The notes beneath the pieces were generated by a model. It made no database searches. It saw only the letters and a program-made list of their open reading frames with translations, and was not told the origin of the DNA. From Pedobacter sp. Leaf194 (GTDB taxonomy: Bacteria; Bacteroidota; Bacteroidia; Sphingobacteriales; Sphingobacteriaceae), in the NCBI RefSeq assembly GCF_001423945.1, contig NZ_LMPU01000008.1:124001-188000 (forward strand): 64,000 nt of DNA, written 5' to 3'. A program made the position numbers and the translations under genes. Below, in pieces: positions 1-9,717 of the stretch (the stretch's first letter is position 1; each line of letters begins with the position of its first letter).

Positions 1-15
1 GCTGGGGCTACATTA

Positions 16-46
16 GTCGGGTAACATTGACCCATCTGTCGGGTAA
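16..46. repeat. tandem 9-bp direct repeat upstream of GH2
   Basis: GTCGGGTAA occurs at 16-24 and again at 38-46, a 22-bp centre-to-centre spacing (about two helical turns), some 50 bases before the first gene. This spacing is what a dimeric regulator binding one helix face would need. That role is inference, and the repeat may equally be the tail of an unseen upstream element. Confidence 0.3.
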
Positions 47-97
47 ATAAAATCTTGATGTATTGTAATTTTCCCTTCTGAAAACTAAGCAAATTAA

Positions 98-2689
98 ATG
101 AGACTAATCTACCCTATACTTTTTTTCCTTACTATTTTTTATGTCGGGTCCGCTGAAGCGCAGAGCAATAAGCAACCCAGAAAACAATTTTCGATAAATG
201 ATAACTGGAAATTTAAAAAAGGTGGTCATGAATTTGTGCAGACAGCTGGCTTTAATCCCGGAAATTGGGCACGCATCGATCTTCCGCATACCTGGAATGC
301 ATCGGATCCCTTCACCGATGAGGCCACCTATTACAGAGGGATTAGTTGGTATAGAAAAGAACTCCAGTTAAATCAGCCTGACAAATTCCGGCGCACTTTC
401 ATCTTTTTTGAAGGATCCAATCAGGTTACTGATGTTTGGATAAATAATAATTTCGTTGGCAGGCACAAAGGCGGATATACGGCATTTAACTTTGACATTA
501 CCCCTTTTATAAAAACCGATGGCTCCAAGAATGTATTAGCCATTCAGGTAAATAATGCAACTGATTTCACCATTCCACCGCTTTCTGTTGGATATGCAAT
601 GTACGGGGGAATTTACAGAGATTGTTGGATCATCGAAACTAATGAAGTTCATTTCAGTTTTGCAGATCATGGCTCTACTGGCGTATATATCAACACACCA
701 AAGGTGAGTAAAGAAAATGCTACCATTAACCTCAGGACTATCATTAAAAATGATTCCCGGGTAAAAAAAATAATTGAAATCATAAACGAGGTTTATGATG
801 CTGAAGGAAAACTTGTATTAAAGAAAAAAAATACTCAAGGAATAGAAAAAGAAAATTCTTTAGAAATAAATATGGATTTGGGAGGAGTTAAAAGTCCAAA
901 GCTATGGAGTCCAGACCATCCATATCTATATAAAGTTGTTAGTAAGATCGTTGAAAACGGTCACGTGACTGATGAAATCAATACCCCGTTGGGTTTCAGG
1001 TTTTTTTCATTCAGTACAACGAATGGATTTAGTTTAAACGGAGAAAAATATCAACTCAAGGGAACTAACAGACATCAGGATTTAAAAGGGAAAGGATCTG
1101 CGCTGACTAATGAAGATCATTACCGGGATATGAAGATAATCAAAGGTATGGGCTGTAACTTCCTTAGACTGGCACATTACCCACAGGATCCAGAGGTATT
1201 AAGACTTGCAGATGTGCTTGGACTGCTTATCTGGGAAGAAATTCCAGTGGTCAATAACATTAGTACCCAAAGTGAATTCACCACAAACAGCCAAAATATG
1301 GCCAGGGAAATGATCAGACAACATTACAACCATCCATCTATTATTCTATGGGGATCTATGAATGAAGTTTTATTATGGAGTCCTGGCAATGAACGTATTA
1401 GCACTCAAAATGATACTGCGTATTTAGCAAAAGTAAGAATTTTCCAAAAAACGATGGACAGCACGGTAAGGGCTGAGGACAGCAGCAGATATAGTACGAT
1501 GGCGATGCACATGAGTGAAGACTATGAGAAGTACCATATGGCAGGTATTCCACAGGTAGCAGGATGGAACATATATAATGGTTGGTATAGCGGGAAATTT
1601 GAGGAGTTTGGGACATTATTGGATGAAAAGCATAAAAAGCATCCGAATGAAGTCATTTTCATAAGCGAATACGGAGCCGAAAGTGACAATCAACTCAATG
1701 GAGAAACTGTTCAACGTCTGGATTTTAGCGGAGCCTATCAAAGACTATATCATGAAGCTTATCTCGAGCAGATCAATCAGAGGCCATATTTAGCTGGAAC
1801 AGCAATATGGAATGAATTTGATTTTTCCCAGCCAAATGTTGGTGGAAGCATCTCACATTTAAATCATAAAGGAATGGTTACCTGGGACAGAAAGAAAAAA
1901 GACGTTTATTACCTTTATAAGGCGAACTGGAATCCTGAACCTATGGTATATATTGCTACGCGTGACTGGTTAAAACGAGCAGGTAAAAAAAATAAAACTT
2001 CAACTATTGATATCTATTCAAATTTAGAAAATGTGAACCTTTCTTTAAACGGAGAGAAAATAAACCTGAGTCAAGCCTCAGCAGTAAAAAAATATACGTG
2101 TAGGATTCAATTGAAAGCAGGAGAAAACACCCTGCGTGCTACAGGAAAAAAGAATGGATTGACCTATGCGGATGAGATAAAATTGTACTACCAACTAACA
2201 GATGTCCCTTTAAACACTGCATTATTTAAAAGTTTGGCAATAAATGTTGGATCAACCACCCAGTACCTAGACGATAGTGATAATATATGGGTAGAAGACC
2301 AGGCTTATGTAAAGGGCAGTTATGGCTTTATTTCCGGAGAGAAAGCCATGATGAGCATTAAGTCTTTAATTACCCATACAGATGATACGCCTCTATTTTA
2401 TTCCTACCTCAATGGGCTAAAGGCTTACCGAATAGACGTTGCTCCCGGGCGCTACGAGGTAGAATTATGTTTCGCAGAACCTGACAAAATAGATAAGGGT
2501 GAGCGCATATTTGATGTTTCTATAAATGATGAACAGGTAGAGCGTAAATTGGATTTAACGAGCGAACACGGCTTTGCGGTGGCATTCAAAAGAAAATATA
2601 TAATTGATACAAATAGCGGTATCAATATCACTTTTAGTCCAGTTAAGGGAAAAACGATTTTAAACGGATTAAAAATCAACAGACTTTAA
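98..2689 (+). CDS. glycoside hydrolase family 2 with C-terminal malectin-like domain
   Basis: This is a secreted exo-acting beta-glycosidase (beta-galactosidase/beta-glucuronidase/beta-mannosidase type). A signal peptide covers residues 1-22, ending AEAQ. The N-terminal jelly-roll and immunoglobulin-like domains of GH2 follow, then the TIM barrel with acid/base E423 in the WGSMNEV motif and probable nucleophile E524 in ISEYGAE. Residues from about 707 to the end look like a malectin/CBM57 domain (INVGS, YEVELCFAE, FDVSIN). It is followed after 36 bases by the discoidin enzyme and then uxuA, so it probably heads a three-gene operon. The mannonate dehydratase neighbour makes a beta-glucuronidase activity plausible, but substrate cannot be read from the sequence. 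The start is the only in-frame ATG that gives a clean signal peptide. Confidence 0.9.
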   Translation: MRLIYPILFFLTIFYVGSAEAQSNKQPRKQFSINDNWKFKKGGHEFVQTAGFNPGNWARIDLPHTWNASDPFTDEATYYRGISWYRKELQLNQPDKFRRTFIFFEGSNQVTDVWINNNFVGRHKGGYTAFNFDITPFIKTDGSKNVLAIQVNNATDFTIPPLSVGYAMYGGIYRDCWIIETNEVHFSFADHGSTGVYINTPKVSKENATINLRTIIKNDSRVKKIIEIINEVYDAEGKLVLKKKNTQGIEKENSLEINMDLGGVKSPKLWSPDHPYLYKVVSKIVENGHVTDEINTPLGFRFFSFSTTNGFSLNGEKYQLKGTNRHQDLKGKGSALTNEDHYRDMKIIKGMGCNFLRLAHYPQDPEVLRLADVLGLLIWEEIPVVNNISTQSEFTTNSQNMAREMIRQHYNHPSIILWGSMNEVLLWSPGNERISTQNDTAYLAKVRIFQKTMDSTVRAEDSSRYSTMAMHMSEDYEKYHMAGIPQVAGWNIYNGWYSGKFEEFGTLLDEKHKKHPNEVIFISEYGAESDNQLNGETVQRLDFSGAYQRLYHEAYLEQINQRPYLAGTAIWNEFDFSQPNVGGSISHLNHKGMVTWDRKKKDVYYLYKANWNPEPMVYIATRDWLKRAGKKNKTSTIDIYSNLENVNLSLNGEKINLSQASAVKKYTCRIQLKAGENTLRATGKKNGLTYADEIKLYYQLTDVPLNTALFKSLAINVGSTTQYLDDSDNIWVEDQAYVKGSYGFISGEKAMMSIKSLITHTDDTPLFYSYLNGLKAYRIDVAPGRYEVELCFAEPDKIDKGERIFDVSINDEQVERKLDLTSEHGFAVAFKRKYIIDTNSGINITFSPVKGKTILNGLKINRL

Positions 2690-2725
2690 TAATAACCACC
2701 ACACTAAATTTAATTAGGAGAAAGA

Positions 2726-5700
2726 ATGAGCCCTTTTAAAATCATATTGATTGCTATTTTGATGATTTCGTGTAATGTCTTCAGTCAAGATAAGAACTTA
2801 GCTTTAGGAAGAAAAATTACTGTAAATTCTGAAAATCCATTATATCCAGCAAAAAATGCTGTTGATGGAAAAATTAACAGGCATTCCAAATGGATGTCGG
2901 AAAATGTTAAACCACCACATATTATGGAGGTTGATTTTGAAAAATACTGCAATATTAAGAAGGTTGTGATTTACACTGGAATTCCACCACAAGAGCGCAC
3001 GGTAGAGGAGTCCTCTCAAGCGGAAGGTTTCTGGTCGGCTAAAAATTTCAAAATTCAATATTGGGATGATGCAAACTGGACCGACATTCCAAATACAGAA
3101 GTCCATGAAAACAGACTTACCAAGGTAGAATTCAACTTTCTTAACTCTATAAATACCTTTAGAATCCGCTTTATTTGTGACGACGGGGAACCAATAAGTA
3201 TTATGGAGTTTGAAATATATGGAAGTGAAACAAACAATCCTGCACCAGTGATAAATGATACCGCGTTAGCAAAAAAAGTTATTAAAAAAGACGACCAATC
3301 GGTTTTTATAAAAGTTGAAAACCAGCAAATTGGAAATACGATGAAGTATGTTGGCTATAACCAGGGCTATTATATGCCAGGAAGCAATGCTTCAGGGTGG
3401 ATTGAATATTCTGGTGTAAATAGCTTAAGAGTCTGGACCACGCTTAATTCCTATGTACCCACAAAAGCAGTGGAAGTAGATCCGAATCTGAATACAGTGA
3501 CGGACTTTGACAAACGAAAAGGTATACTTAGGCAAAACCCCGAATCAAATAAATATCTTAAATGGGATGTTTTATTGCCCTTATATGCAAATACCGAAAA
3601 AACAGCCAATACCAACCCAATGATCCTGGATTACGTTTTAAGCGAATTGAAAAGGTTGAATATTGACCCGGTTATACAAATTGGGAATACTGATTTTAAC
3701 GATAAATGGAGTAATAAATGGCAACAATGGCAACGGTTTTACGCCTTAGCATATTATATGGCCAAAAAAGGAGATGTTACAATGTTTGCGATGCAGAATG
3801 AACCTAACCATAAGAATTCAGGAATGAATCTAAATCAATGGATTTCGGGAATGCAGATTGTTTCTGATGCGATCCACTGTGCAGTTGAGGATGTTAATAA
3901 AGGATATAGAAAAAACTTAAGGCCGAAAATGGTGGGCCCAGTAACGGCTGGAAATAATCCAGAGTGGTGGGCGGCTGTAGCTAAAAATATAAGGACCGAT
4001 TATCATGGAAATACGATTGACAGAGACCTTATAGAAATATTCTCAACGCACTCTTATAATTCACCTGCTGCCGGATATTTGAACAGGGTAACTGATATAC
4101 GGAAAATAATTACGGAAAACCATCCGAAAAATTTTTCACTTCCGATTGTGTATACAGAAATAGGCAGGTGGATGAACGCTTATTTAATTGATAAGGAAGA
4201 AACCATGGATTCTCCAAGTCTATTTACGGAGTGGGCAGGAATTTACACCAACAATACAAAAAATGGCGCCTATGGCATGTGGGCTTTTAAATTCTCAAAC
4301 ACCTCGTCTGATGTTTATTCACAAGGTGTTAAATCTGGACATCATTTTACCTGGCAAGGACAAAGAATTGTTGAAGATGCTTACAAAAATATATTACAGG
4401 GAGGTTCAGTGACCAGTTATAATAAGAGTAATGCCCAAATGATAACGGACGGTGTAAAAACCAATGCATCGCTCTGGAAATCGGACACTACCTCAAAGGA
4501 TAAATGGCTAATAATAAATTTATCTAAAACAGTAAATCTTAAAAGTGTAATTATCTATACTGGTTCAGATGGCGGGGTTTACACTGCTCCAGATAGAATA
4601 AAGAACTTTAAACTACAATATCTGGAACATGGAACATGGAATGATATTGAGGGTGGGGTTATAAAAGACAATAAATTTGCACAGCTATATCTGAATTTTA
4701 AAAAGGTAGTTAATACGGATAAAATACGCTTTTTAACGCAAGATGCAGGAGTTATAAAGGTTAGAGAGATCAAGGGCTTTGCCCAGGGTGACGGGCCAAG
4801 CGATGAAAAGAACTATGACATTTCAGGTATTCAACGCACGGGCGAGGTCGTTAGGCTTTTTGCAAAAGGCTTTAAAGAGGAAAGGCCAATGTATAAAACA
4901 TCCTCAAATATTATTGATGAAAATCTAGACGCAATTACTTCTTTTGATTCACAAACAGGGAACTATTACATGTGGCTGGTTCAGCGCGGAGAATATAAAA
5001 ACAAACTAAACATAGATCTTTCTGCCTTGAATGTTCCAGTAGGTACCCCTGTCAGTGCAGAATGTGTTAGTCCCAATTATTTTGGTGAAATCATGGGTAT
5101 TTATCCGACAGACAAAGACGGAAAAATAAAGGTAGAGCTAGATAAACAATCTGTATTGTTGTTAACTATTCCTAGCTCAAATTTGAAAAAGATGATCATT
5201 AAGCCAGCCGCTACTGGCACGGCAAGCAAAATTTCTATTCCTTCAAATGGAAGCGTTAATAAACTTGAGGTTCAACTCAATGCAGCAGAACCTTTGAAAA
5301 ACAAAATTAGCTATATCGAGTTCCCAACCGCTCCAGTTTTAAAAGGAGAACGCGCATTCTTAAAAGTCGTTGGAAAAAATTCAACTGACAATGAAATATT
5401 TTTGACCCACGTTTACGCCATTCCAGAACGGCCGATTAATGCGGAGCAACTCACCTGGAATAATGCCCCTTTACTGGATTCCAAGGAAAGCCTGATCAGG
5501 TCAGTTGGTACAGAAGCCACTATCGTTGGGGAGATTGGATTCAGTGGCACTAAAAAAGAGCATATTTTAGACATAACCAAGATTTTAAAGAATAATTCAA
5601 CCAAACCAATAACTTTTGTGATTATAAGGGAAACCAGACAGATGGGTGATGATTTGGATAAGGAAAAAAAGGTTGTTATTGAAGCTAAAGGCAGTAATGA

Positions 5701-5734
5701 TGCACCAATAATTGAAATTTGGAAAAATAAATAA
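2726..5734 (+). CDS. secreted clan-A-like glycosidase with two discoidin (F5/8C) domains
   Basis: A signal peptide (about 1-20) precedes a first F5/8 type C domain (about 24-168). A barrel-like domain (about 190-570) follows, then a second discoidin domain (about 575-690) and a C-terminal beta-rich region with no recognised family. The barrel holds MQNEPNH (E359, candidate acid/base) and VYTEIGRW (E478, candidate nucleophile). That is the spacing and strand logic of a retaining clan GH-A enzyme such as GH30/GH39-like proteins, but I cannot assign a family. The first domain contains the usual NLALGR start of an F5/8C module. The stop codon overlaps the uxuA start (TAATG), so the two are translationally coupled. 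The function is probably cleavage of a plant or microbial polysaccharide at the cell surface. Confidence 0.75.
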   Translation: MSPFKIILIAILMISCNVFSQDKNLALGRKITVNSENPLYPAKNAVDGKINRHSKWMSENVKPPHIMEVDFEKYCNIKKVVIYTGIPPQERTVEESSQAEGFWSAKNFKIQYWDDANWTDIPNTEVHENRLTKVEFNFLNSINTFRIRFICDDGEPISIMEFEIYGSETNNPAPVINDTALAKKVIKKDDQSVFIKVENQQIGNTMKYVGYNQGYYMPGSNASGWIEYSGVNSLRVWTTLNSYVPTKAVEVDPNLNTVTDFDKRKGILRQNPESNKYLKWDVLLPLYANTEKTANTNPMILDYVLSELKRLNIDPVIQIGNTDFNDKWSNKWQQWQRFYALAYYMAKKGDVTMFAMQNEPNHKNSGMNLNQWISGMQIVSDAIHCAVEDVNKGYRKNLRPKMVGPVTAGNNPEWWAAVAKNIRTDYHGNTIDRDLIEIFSTHSYNSPAAGYLNRVTDIRKIITENHPKNFSLPIVYTEIGRWMNAYLIDKEETMDSPSLFTEWAGIYTNNTKNGAYGMWAFKFSNTSSDVYSQGVKSGHHFTWQGQRIVEDAYKNILQGGSVTSYNKSNAQMITDGVKTNASLWKSDTTSKDKWLIINLSKTVNLKSVIIYTGSDGGVYTAPDRIKNFKLQYLEHGTWNDIEGGVIKDNKFAQLYLNFKKVVNTDKIRFLTQDAGVIKVREIKGFAQGDGPSDEKNYDISGIQRTGEVVRLFAKGFKEERPMYKTSSNIIDENLDAITSFDSQTGNYYMWLVQRGEYKNKLNIDLSALNVPVGTPVSAECVSPNYFGEIMGIYPTDKDGKIKVELDKQSVLLLTIPSSNLKKMIIKPAATGTASKISIPSNGSVNKLEVQLNAAEPLKNKISYIEFPTAPVLKGERAFLKVVGKNSTDNEIFLTHVYAIPERPINAEQLTWNNAPLLDSKESLIRSVGTEATIVGEIGFSGTKKEHILDITKILKNNSTKPITFVIIRETRQMGDDLDKEKKVVIEAKGSNDAPIIEIWKNK

Positions 5735-6927
5735 TGAATAACATAAAAAAACTTGAACAGACGTTTCGATGGTTTGGCCCCGAAGACGAGGTAAATCTCC
5801 AATATATAAGACAAACCGGCGCAACTGGAATCGTAACCGCGCTACACGATATACCATGCGGGGAAGTATGGGGTACAAAGGAGATTTACAATCGAAAAAG
5901 AATGATCGAGGAATCTGGTTTAACCTGGTCTGTAATTGAGAGTATAAATATTCATGAATCTATAAAAACCGCAGCACCAGACCGAGCGGAATGGATCCAA
6001 AAGTATTTAGAATCCTTAACAAACGTTGCTGCATGTGGATTGAAAGTAGTTTGTTATAACTTCATGCCTGTTTTAGATTGGACGAGAACTGATTTAAATT
6101 ACATACTTGCAAACGGAGCAAGTGCCTTGCGATATGATGCAGCCTCTTTAGCTGCTTTTGATCTTTTCATCCTGAAAAGAGCAGGTGCTGAAAATGAATT
6201 TACAGCGGTAGAAAAGGAAGCAGCAAGTGCCTGTTTTAACAAAATGAGTGAGCAAGAGAAAACGGTTTTGCAGAACACCATCATGGCGGGCTTACCAGGG
6301 ACGGATGAAGTTTTTAGTATCTCCGAATTCAAATCACATTTAAGGCGATATGAAAATATTGACGCGGAAAAGTTAAGAGAAAATCTGATCTATTTTCTAA
6401 CCGCTATAATTCCTACAGCAGAGAAATTAGGTATAAAAATGTGCATACATCCGGATGATCCTCCGTTTCCAATACTTGGATTGCCTCGAATTGTTTGCAA
6501 CGAAAGCGATATCGCTCGAATCATTTCAGCCGTACCCTCCCCGAGCAATGGAATCACTTTTTGCACAGGCTCGCTGGGTGCAAATCCAGTAAACAATTTA
6601 ACAGAAATAATAAGAAAATTTGGTTCCAATATTCATTTCTTACATTTAAGAAATGTTAAAAAAGAAAAAGATGGAAGTTTTTTTGAAGCGGACCACTTAG
6701 ATGGAGATAATAATATGGCCGCAATTATGTCTGCCATCATCGAAGAGCAAAAACTTAGATTTCTAAAGGGGAGAACAGATGTTTCTATTCCGATGCGACC
6801 CGACCATGGACACAAAATCCTGGATGATTTTAATCATCAATGTTATCCAGGCTATTCGGCAATTGGCCGTATGAAAGGGCTTGCAGAATTAAGAGGACTT
6901 GAATTAGGTTTGAGAGCTATTATATAA
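5734..6927 (+). CDS. uxuA: mannonate dehydratase
   Basis: UxuA dehydrates D-mannonate to 2-keto-3-deoxygluconate in cytoplasmic glucuronate catabolism. The length of 397 residues matches the family. Recognisable stretches are the N-terminal FRWFGPED, GIVTALHDIPCGEVW, CIHPDDPP (metal/substrate site), HLRNVK and the C-terminal RPDHGH region. The TIM barrel binds Mn/Fe through the Cys/His residues of these segments. It overlaps the preceding glycosidase by one base. No uxaC or uxuB partner is visible in the window, so the isomerase and reductase steps must be encoded elsewhere. Its presence suggests that the operon releases glucuronic acid from its polymer. Confidence 0.93.
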   Translation: MNNIKKLEQTFRWFGPEDEVNLQYIRQTGATGIVTALHDIPCGEVWGTKEIYNRKRMIEESGLTWSVIESINIHESIKTAAPDRAEWIQKYLESLTNVAACGLKVVCYNFMPVLDWTRTDLNYILANGASALRYDAASLAAFDLFILKRAGAENEFTAVEKEAASACFNKMSEQEKTVLQNTIMAGLPGTDEVFSISEFKSHLRRYENIDAEKLRENLIYFLTAIIPTAEKLGIKMCIHPDDPPFPILGLPRIVCNESDIARIISAVPSPSNGITFCTGSLGANPVNNLTEIIRKFGSNIHFLHLRNVKKEKDGSFFEADHLDGDNNMAAIMSAIIEEQKLRFLKGRTDVSIPMRPDHGHKILDDFNHQCYPGYSAIGRMKGLAELRGLELGLRAII

Positions 6928-7132
6928 CGGATGACCTTAGAAATGGCATGTGCATGTAAATTCTGTTTAGATATGATTTTAATACTGTTGCTGGCCATTT
7001 TTCCATTTCACGATGTTTTTTTCAAAATGGGCTTCAGTAAATGGATTTAACAACATTAGGATCAGGAAAGGTGAATTATAAAAAATTAAAGCCAATTATG
7101 GCAAAATTTACTTTTATTTTAAAGGAAAATAA

Positions 7133-8227
7133 TTATTTATCAATTTTATTATCTTTAATAAAGCGAATCAGTTCATCAGCCATTGCTTCTTGTTCCTGAA
7201 TACGGGGGTGTCCCGTAGTGTTTTTTATTTTAAAGATTTTAACATAAATTTTGGAATCTTTTAAACTAGCAACAGCAGAATTTATATATCCTGGCCACGG
7301 TGAATCTTTTTTTACGACATCCATATTACCTAATGCACATATAATTTTAGCCTTCGGGTAAACATTCCTTAATGAGACTATAAAATCAATGTAAGCTTTA
7401 ATCAAAAATTCTTCATTGGGTTTTACATTTCCAAACCTTTTTTTAAACTGCGCATGCAAAGGCATATTTACTAAAGAGTAGTCATTTTGAAAAAGATTAA
7501 CCACAACAATATCCGGTTGATATTTTGAGAAATCCCACTTACTTAAGGAATCATTTGGATTTAACCTATCATAAATTTCCGGCATAATGGCCCTATCCCA
7601 GCTTACCGTTATACCAATTCCGCTTTTAGAAGTATTATGATATTGGGCTTGGAAACATCTGGAAGTAATTGCTGCATAAGTCAGGTAATTATTAAAATAT
7701 TCTGGTAATCCGTTATCTGGCATACCATCTGGCACTTCTATCCCATGCCCTGCTGTAATGGAATCACCAAAATACTCCATTTTGATGGGCTGTTTTATCT
7801 TTTGCTTCAGAATTGTAGCGCCCTGATCGACTATGAAGCCATAGAAATTGGATATCCTTTCATCGGTATTGGTTACTTTAAATAGTTCTATTGAGTGTGG
7901 TTTAGCAGACAAGCCTTCTGCTAGCTGATAAACCTTTTTCCCTTTTAGTGTCTTTATTTTTTTGAGGTATTTTCCGTCAATAACAACATTATAATAATTT
8001 AGGTCAATATTCTCTGAGAGCAGGACTTTAACATTTTGAGTATTCTTTACCTTTATGGTAACACTGGTACCGCACCAGAAAAATTGTGTGCTAGAGTCTG
8101 TTTGCAACACTCTACCCATATATTGCAACTGGCTATTGTTGCTTGAAACCAACTTTAAATTTTGGGATTTTGCATTTGAAATCCAAAACAACAGACAAAG
8201 GCACCATAATAATTTAATTTTAAACAT
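7133..8227 (-). CDS. CE2-like SGNH carbohydrate esterase
   Basis: This is probably a deacetylase acting on acetylated hemicellulose such as glucomannan or xylan. A signal peptide lies at about 1-22. An N-terminal beta-sandwich region (about 25-145) is followed by an SGNH hydrolase domain. That domain opens with EYFGDSITAGHG, giving nucleophile S156, and ends with TGHPR, giving catalytic H340. The two-domain arrangement (jelly roll then SGNH) and the block I/V motifs match carbohydrate esterase family 2. It is the last gene of the long reverse operon, 25 bases after the GH43 gene. An acetyl esterase fits a locus aimed at O-acetylated mannan. Confidence 0.85.
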   Translation of the reverse strand: MFKIKLLWCLCLLFWISNAKSQNLKLVSSNNSQLQYMGRVLQTDSSTQFFWCGTSVTIKVKNTQNVKVLLSENIDLNYYNVVIDGKYLKKIKTLKGKKVYQLAEGLSAKPHSIELFKVTNTDERISNFYGFIVDQGATILKQKIKQPIKMEYFGDSITAGHGIEVPDGMPDNGLPEYFNNYLTYAAITSRCFQAQYHNTSKSGIGITVSWDRAIMPEIYDRLNPNDSLSKWDFSKYQPDIVVVNLFQNDYSLVNMPLHAQFKKRFGNVKPNEEFLIKAYIDFIVSLRNVYPKAKIICALGNMDVVKKDSPWPGYINSAVASLKDSKIYVKIFKIKNTTGHPRIQEQEAMADELIRFIKDNKIDK

Positions 8228-8252
8228 ATTTTTTTTTTGTAAAACGATCTAA

Positions 8253-9716
8253 TTAGTAAACCTTAACCTCCCATATGCCTGGTCTAATATTTTGTGTTTC
8301 ATTTCTTAAAGTGATGCGGATGTATCGCGCTGTACATTCTTGTTGAGCTATCATGGGCGAACCAATTTTGGTATTTGTCCATTGATTATCCACCAATTTC
8401 CAATTTTTATTATCCTGTGAAACTTCCGTTTTGTATTGATAAGCCTTAATTGGAAATTCAGTAAAAATTTGAATTTCGTTAAATGATATTACAGTCCCCA
8501 AATCTAATTGCAACCACTCTTGTGCTGCTCTTCCGCCAATCCAAAGGGTATCGTTGTTTTCATCTACTGCAAATTTTGCGCTGGTAACGCCGGTATCTAG
8601 ATCGGAAGAGCTCGTCACTAATATGCCATAAGCTAGGTTAGGCTTTATTTTGACTGGCTGAAGTGTGCCAATACCTTTATGTGTAGTGATTACTCTTTGT
8701 AGCGATCCATCAGAATTAAAATTCAACTCATCAACCGCCACCTGTCGCAGCTTTTGGGAAATATCATACTTATCCAAAGTGTTAAAGCGGTGGTAAACGA
8801 TGTAATATTTATTCTTAAATTTTAAGATGGTGTGATGACCTGTTGATTTGATTTTATTATCCCGATCATCTGTGCTTAAAATTGGCCTGACCATCCCCTC
8901 TTTCCAGGGACCATATGGCGTTGGTCCTGTAGCATAACGAATTTGATAAGTTTCATCCCAGGTTTTGCCCCAGGAATAAGAAATATAATATTCTCCATTC
9001 TTTTTTAACAGGTGTGGAGCTTCAAAGTAATGTGGAGGTGTTACCTCTCTGGGCATCTCGGCAAAAGAAGCCATATCTGGATTTAGCCGAACAGCCAAAC
9101 ATCTGCCTTCAATGTCTCTTCCGCTATCCGAGGAGCCCCAGTATAAATAAGCTTTTCCATTATCATCCAAAAAGCATTCTGCATCAATTGTTTCTACATA
9201 ATAATACTCTTTGTGCCTTATTAATGGGCTGTTGTCTGCTTTTGCATTTTTCCATGGACCCATAGGGTTTTCCGCAACGCCCACCCAGATCTCTTGGCCA
9301 ACGGTAACGTACATATAAAACTTTCCATTTAATGCTTTAATCACACTTGGTGCCCAGACTCCAGATGGCGTCCCCGTATTGCTTTTACAAGCCTCTTTAG
9401 TTGGCCAGTTGAGGTAATCGCATTTCCAGTTTACAAAATCTTTAGATGACCAAACAGCCATTCTTGTAATATCATTCCAGCTGGGCATATCGCTGGTGGC
9501 GTATATATAATAGGTTCCCTTGCTTTCTATAATTGTGGGATCGGCAAAATAGCCAGGCAATAGTGGATTCCCGGTTTTTGGACTATCAAATTTTAAATCC
9601 TTTTTAGTCCATAAATTTATAATGGATTGGTCAGGATTTTGAGCAGATGCACTTGTACTTATACTAAAAGCGATAATAAGAATATAACAATACTTGTGAA
9701 GCGTACCTGGTTCCAT
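8253..9716 (-). CDS. GH43 glycosidase with C-terminal discoidin domain
   Basis: This is a five-bladed propeller enzyme of GH43 (arabinofuranosidase/xylosidase/galactosidase group). A signal peptide ends near SASAQ (26). LLPGYFADPT carries the catalytic base D59, and IDAECFLDD and FEAPHLLKK carry the expected pKa modulator Asp and acid Glu. Residues from about 350 form an F5/8C (CBM32-like) domain, with FAVDENNDTLW and YIRITLRN as landmarks. It starts one base after the stop of the preceding propeller gene, so expression is coupled. Preferred substrate is not predictable; side-chain arabinose or galactose is the usual target in such loci. Confidence 0.88.
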   Translation of the reverse strand: MEPGTLHKYCYILIIAFSISTSASAQNPDQSIINLWTKKDLKFDSPKTGNPLLPGYFADPTIIESKGTYYIYATSDMPSWNDITRMAVWSSKDFVNWKCDYLNWPTKEACKSNTGTPSGVWAPSVIKALNGKFYMYVTVGQEIWVGVAENPMGPWKNAKADNSPLIRHKEYYYVETIDAECFLDDNGKAYLYWGSSDSGRDIEGRCLAVRLNPDMASFAEMPREVTPPHYFEAPHLLKKNGEYYISYSWGKTWDETYQIRYATGPTPYGPWKEGMVRPILSTDDRDNKIKSTGHHTILKFKNKYYIVYHRFNTLDKYDISQKLRQVAVDELNFNSDGSLQRVITTHKGIGTLQPVKIKPNLAYGILVTSSSDLDTGVTSAKFAVDENNDTLWIGGRAAQEWLQLDLGTVISFNEIQIFTEFPIKAYQYKTEVSQDNKNWKLVDNQWTNTKIGSPMIAQQECTARYIRITLRNETQNIRPGIWEVKVY

Positions 9717-9717
9717 A

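Noticed and set aside
8599..8611. AGATCGGAAGAGC, identical to a common sequencing-adapter start
   Set aside because: It lies in an intact GH43 reading frame and the encoded residues (SSSDL) fit the discoidin domain start, so it is genuine sequence and not adapter contamination.
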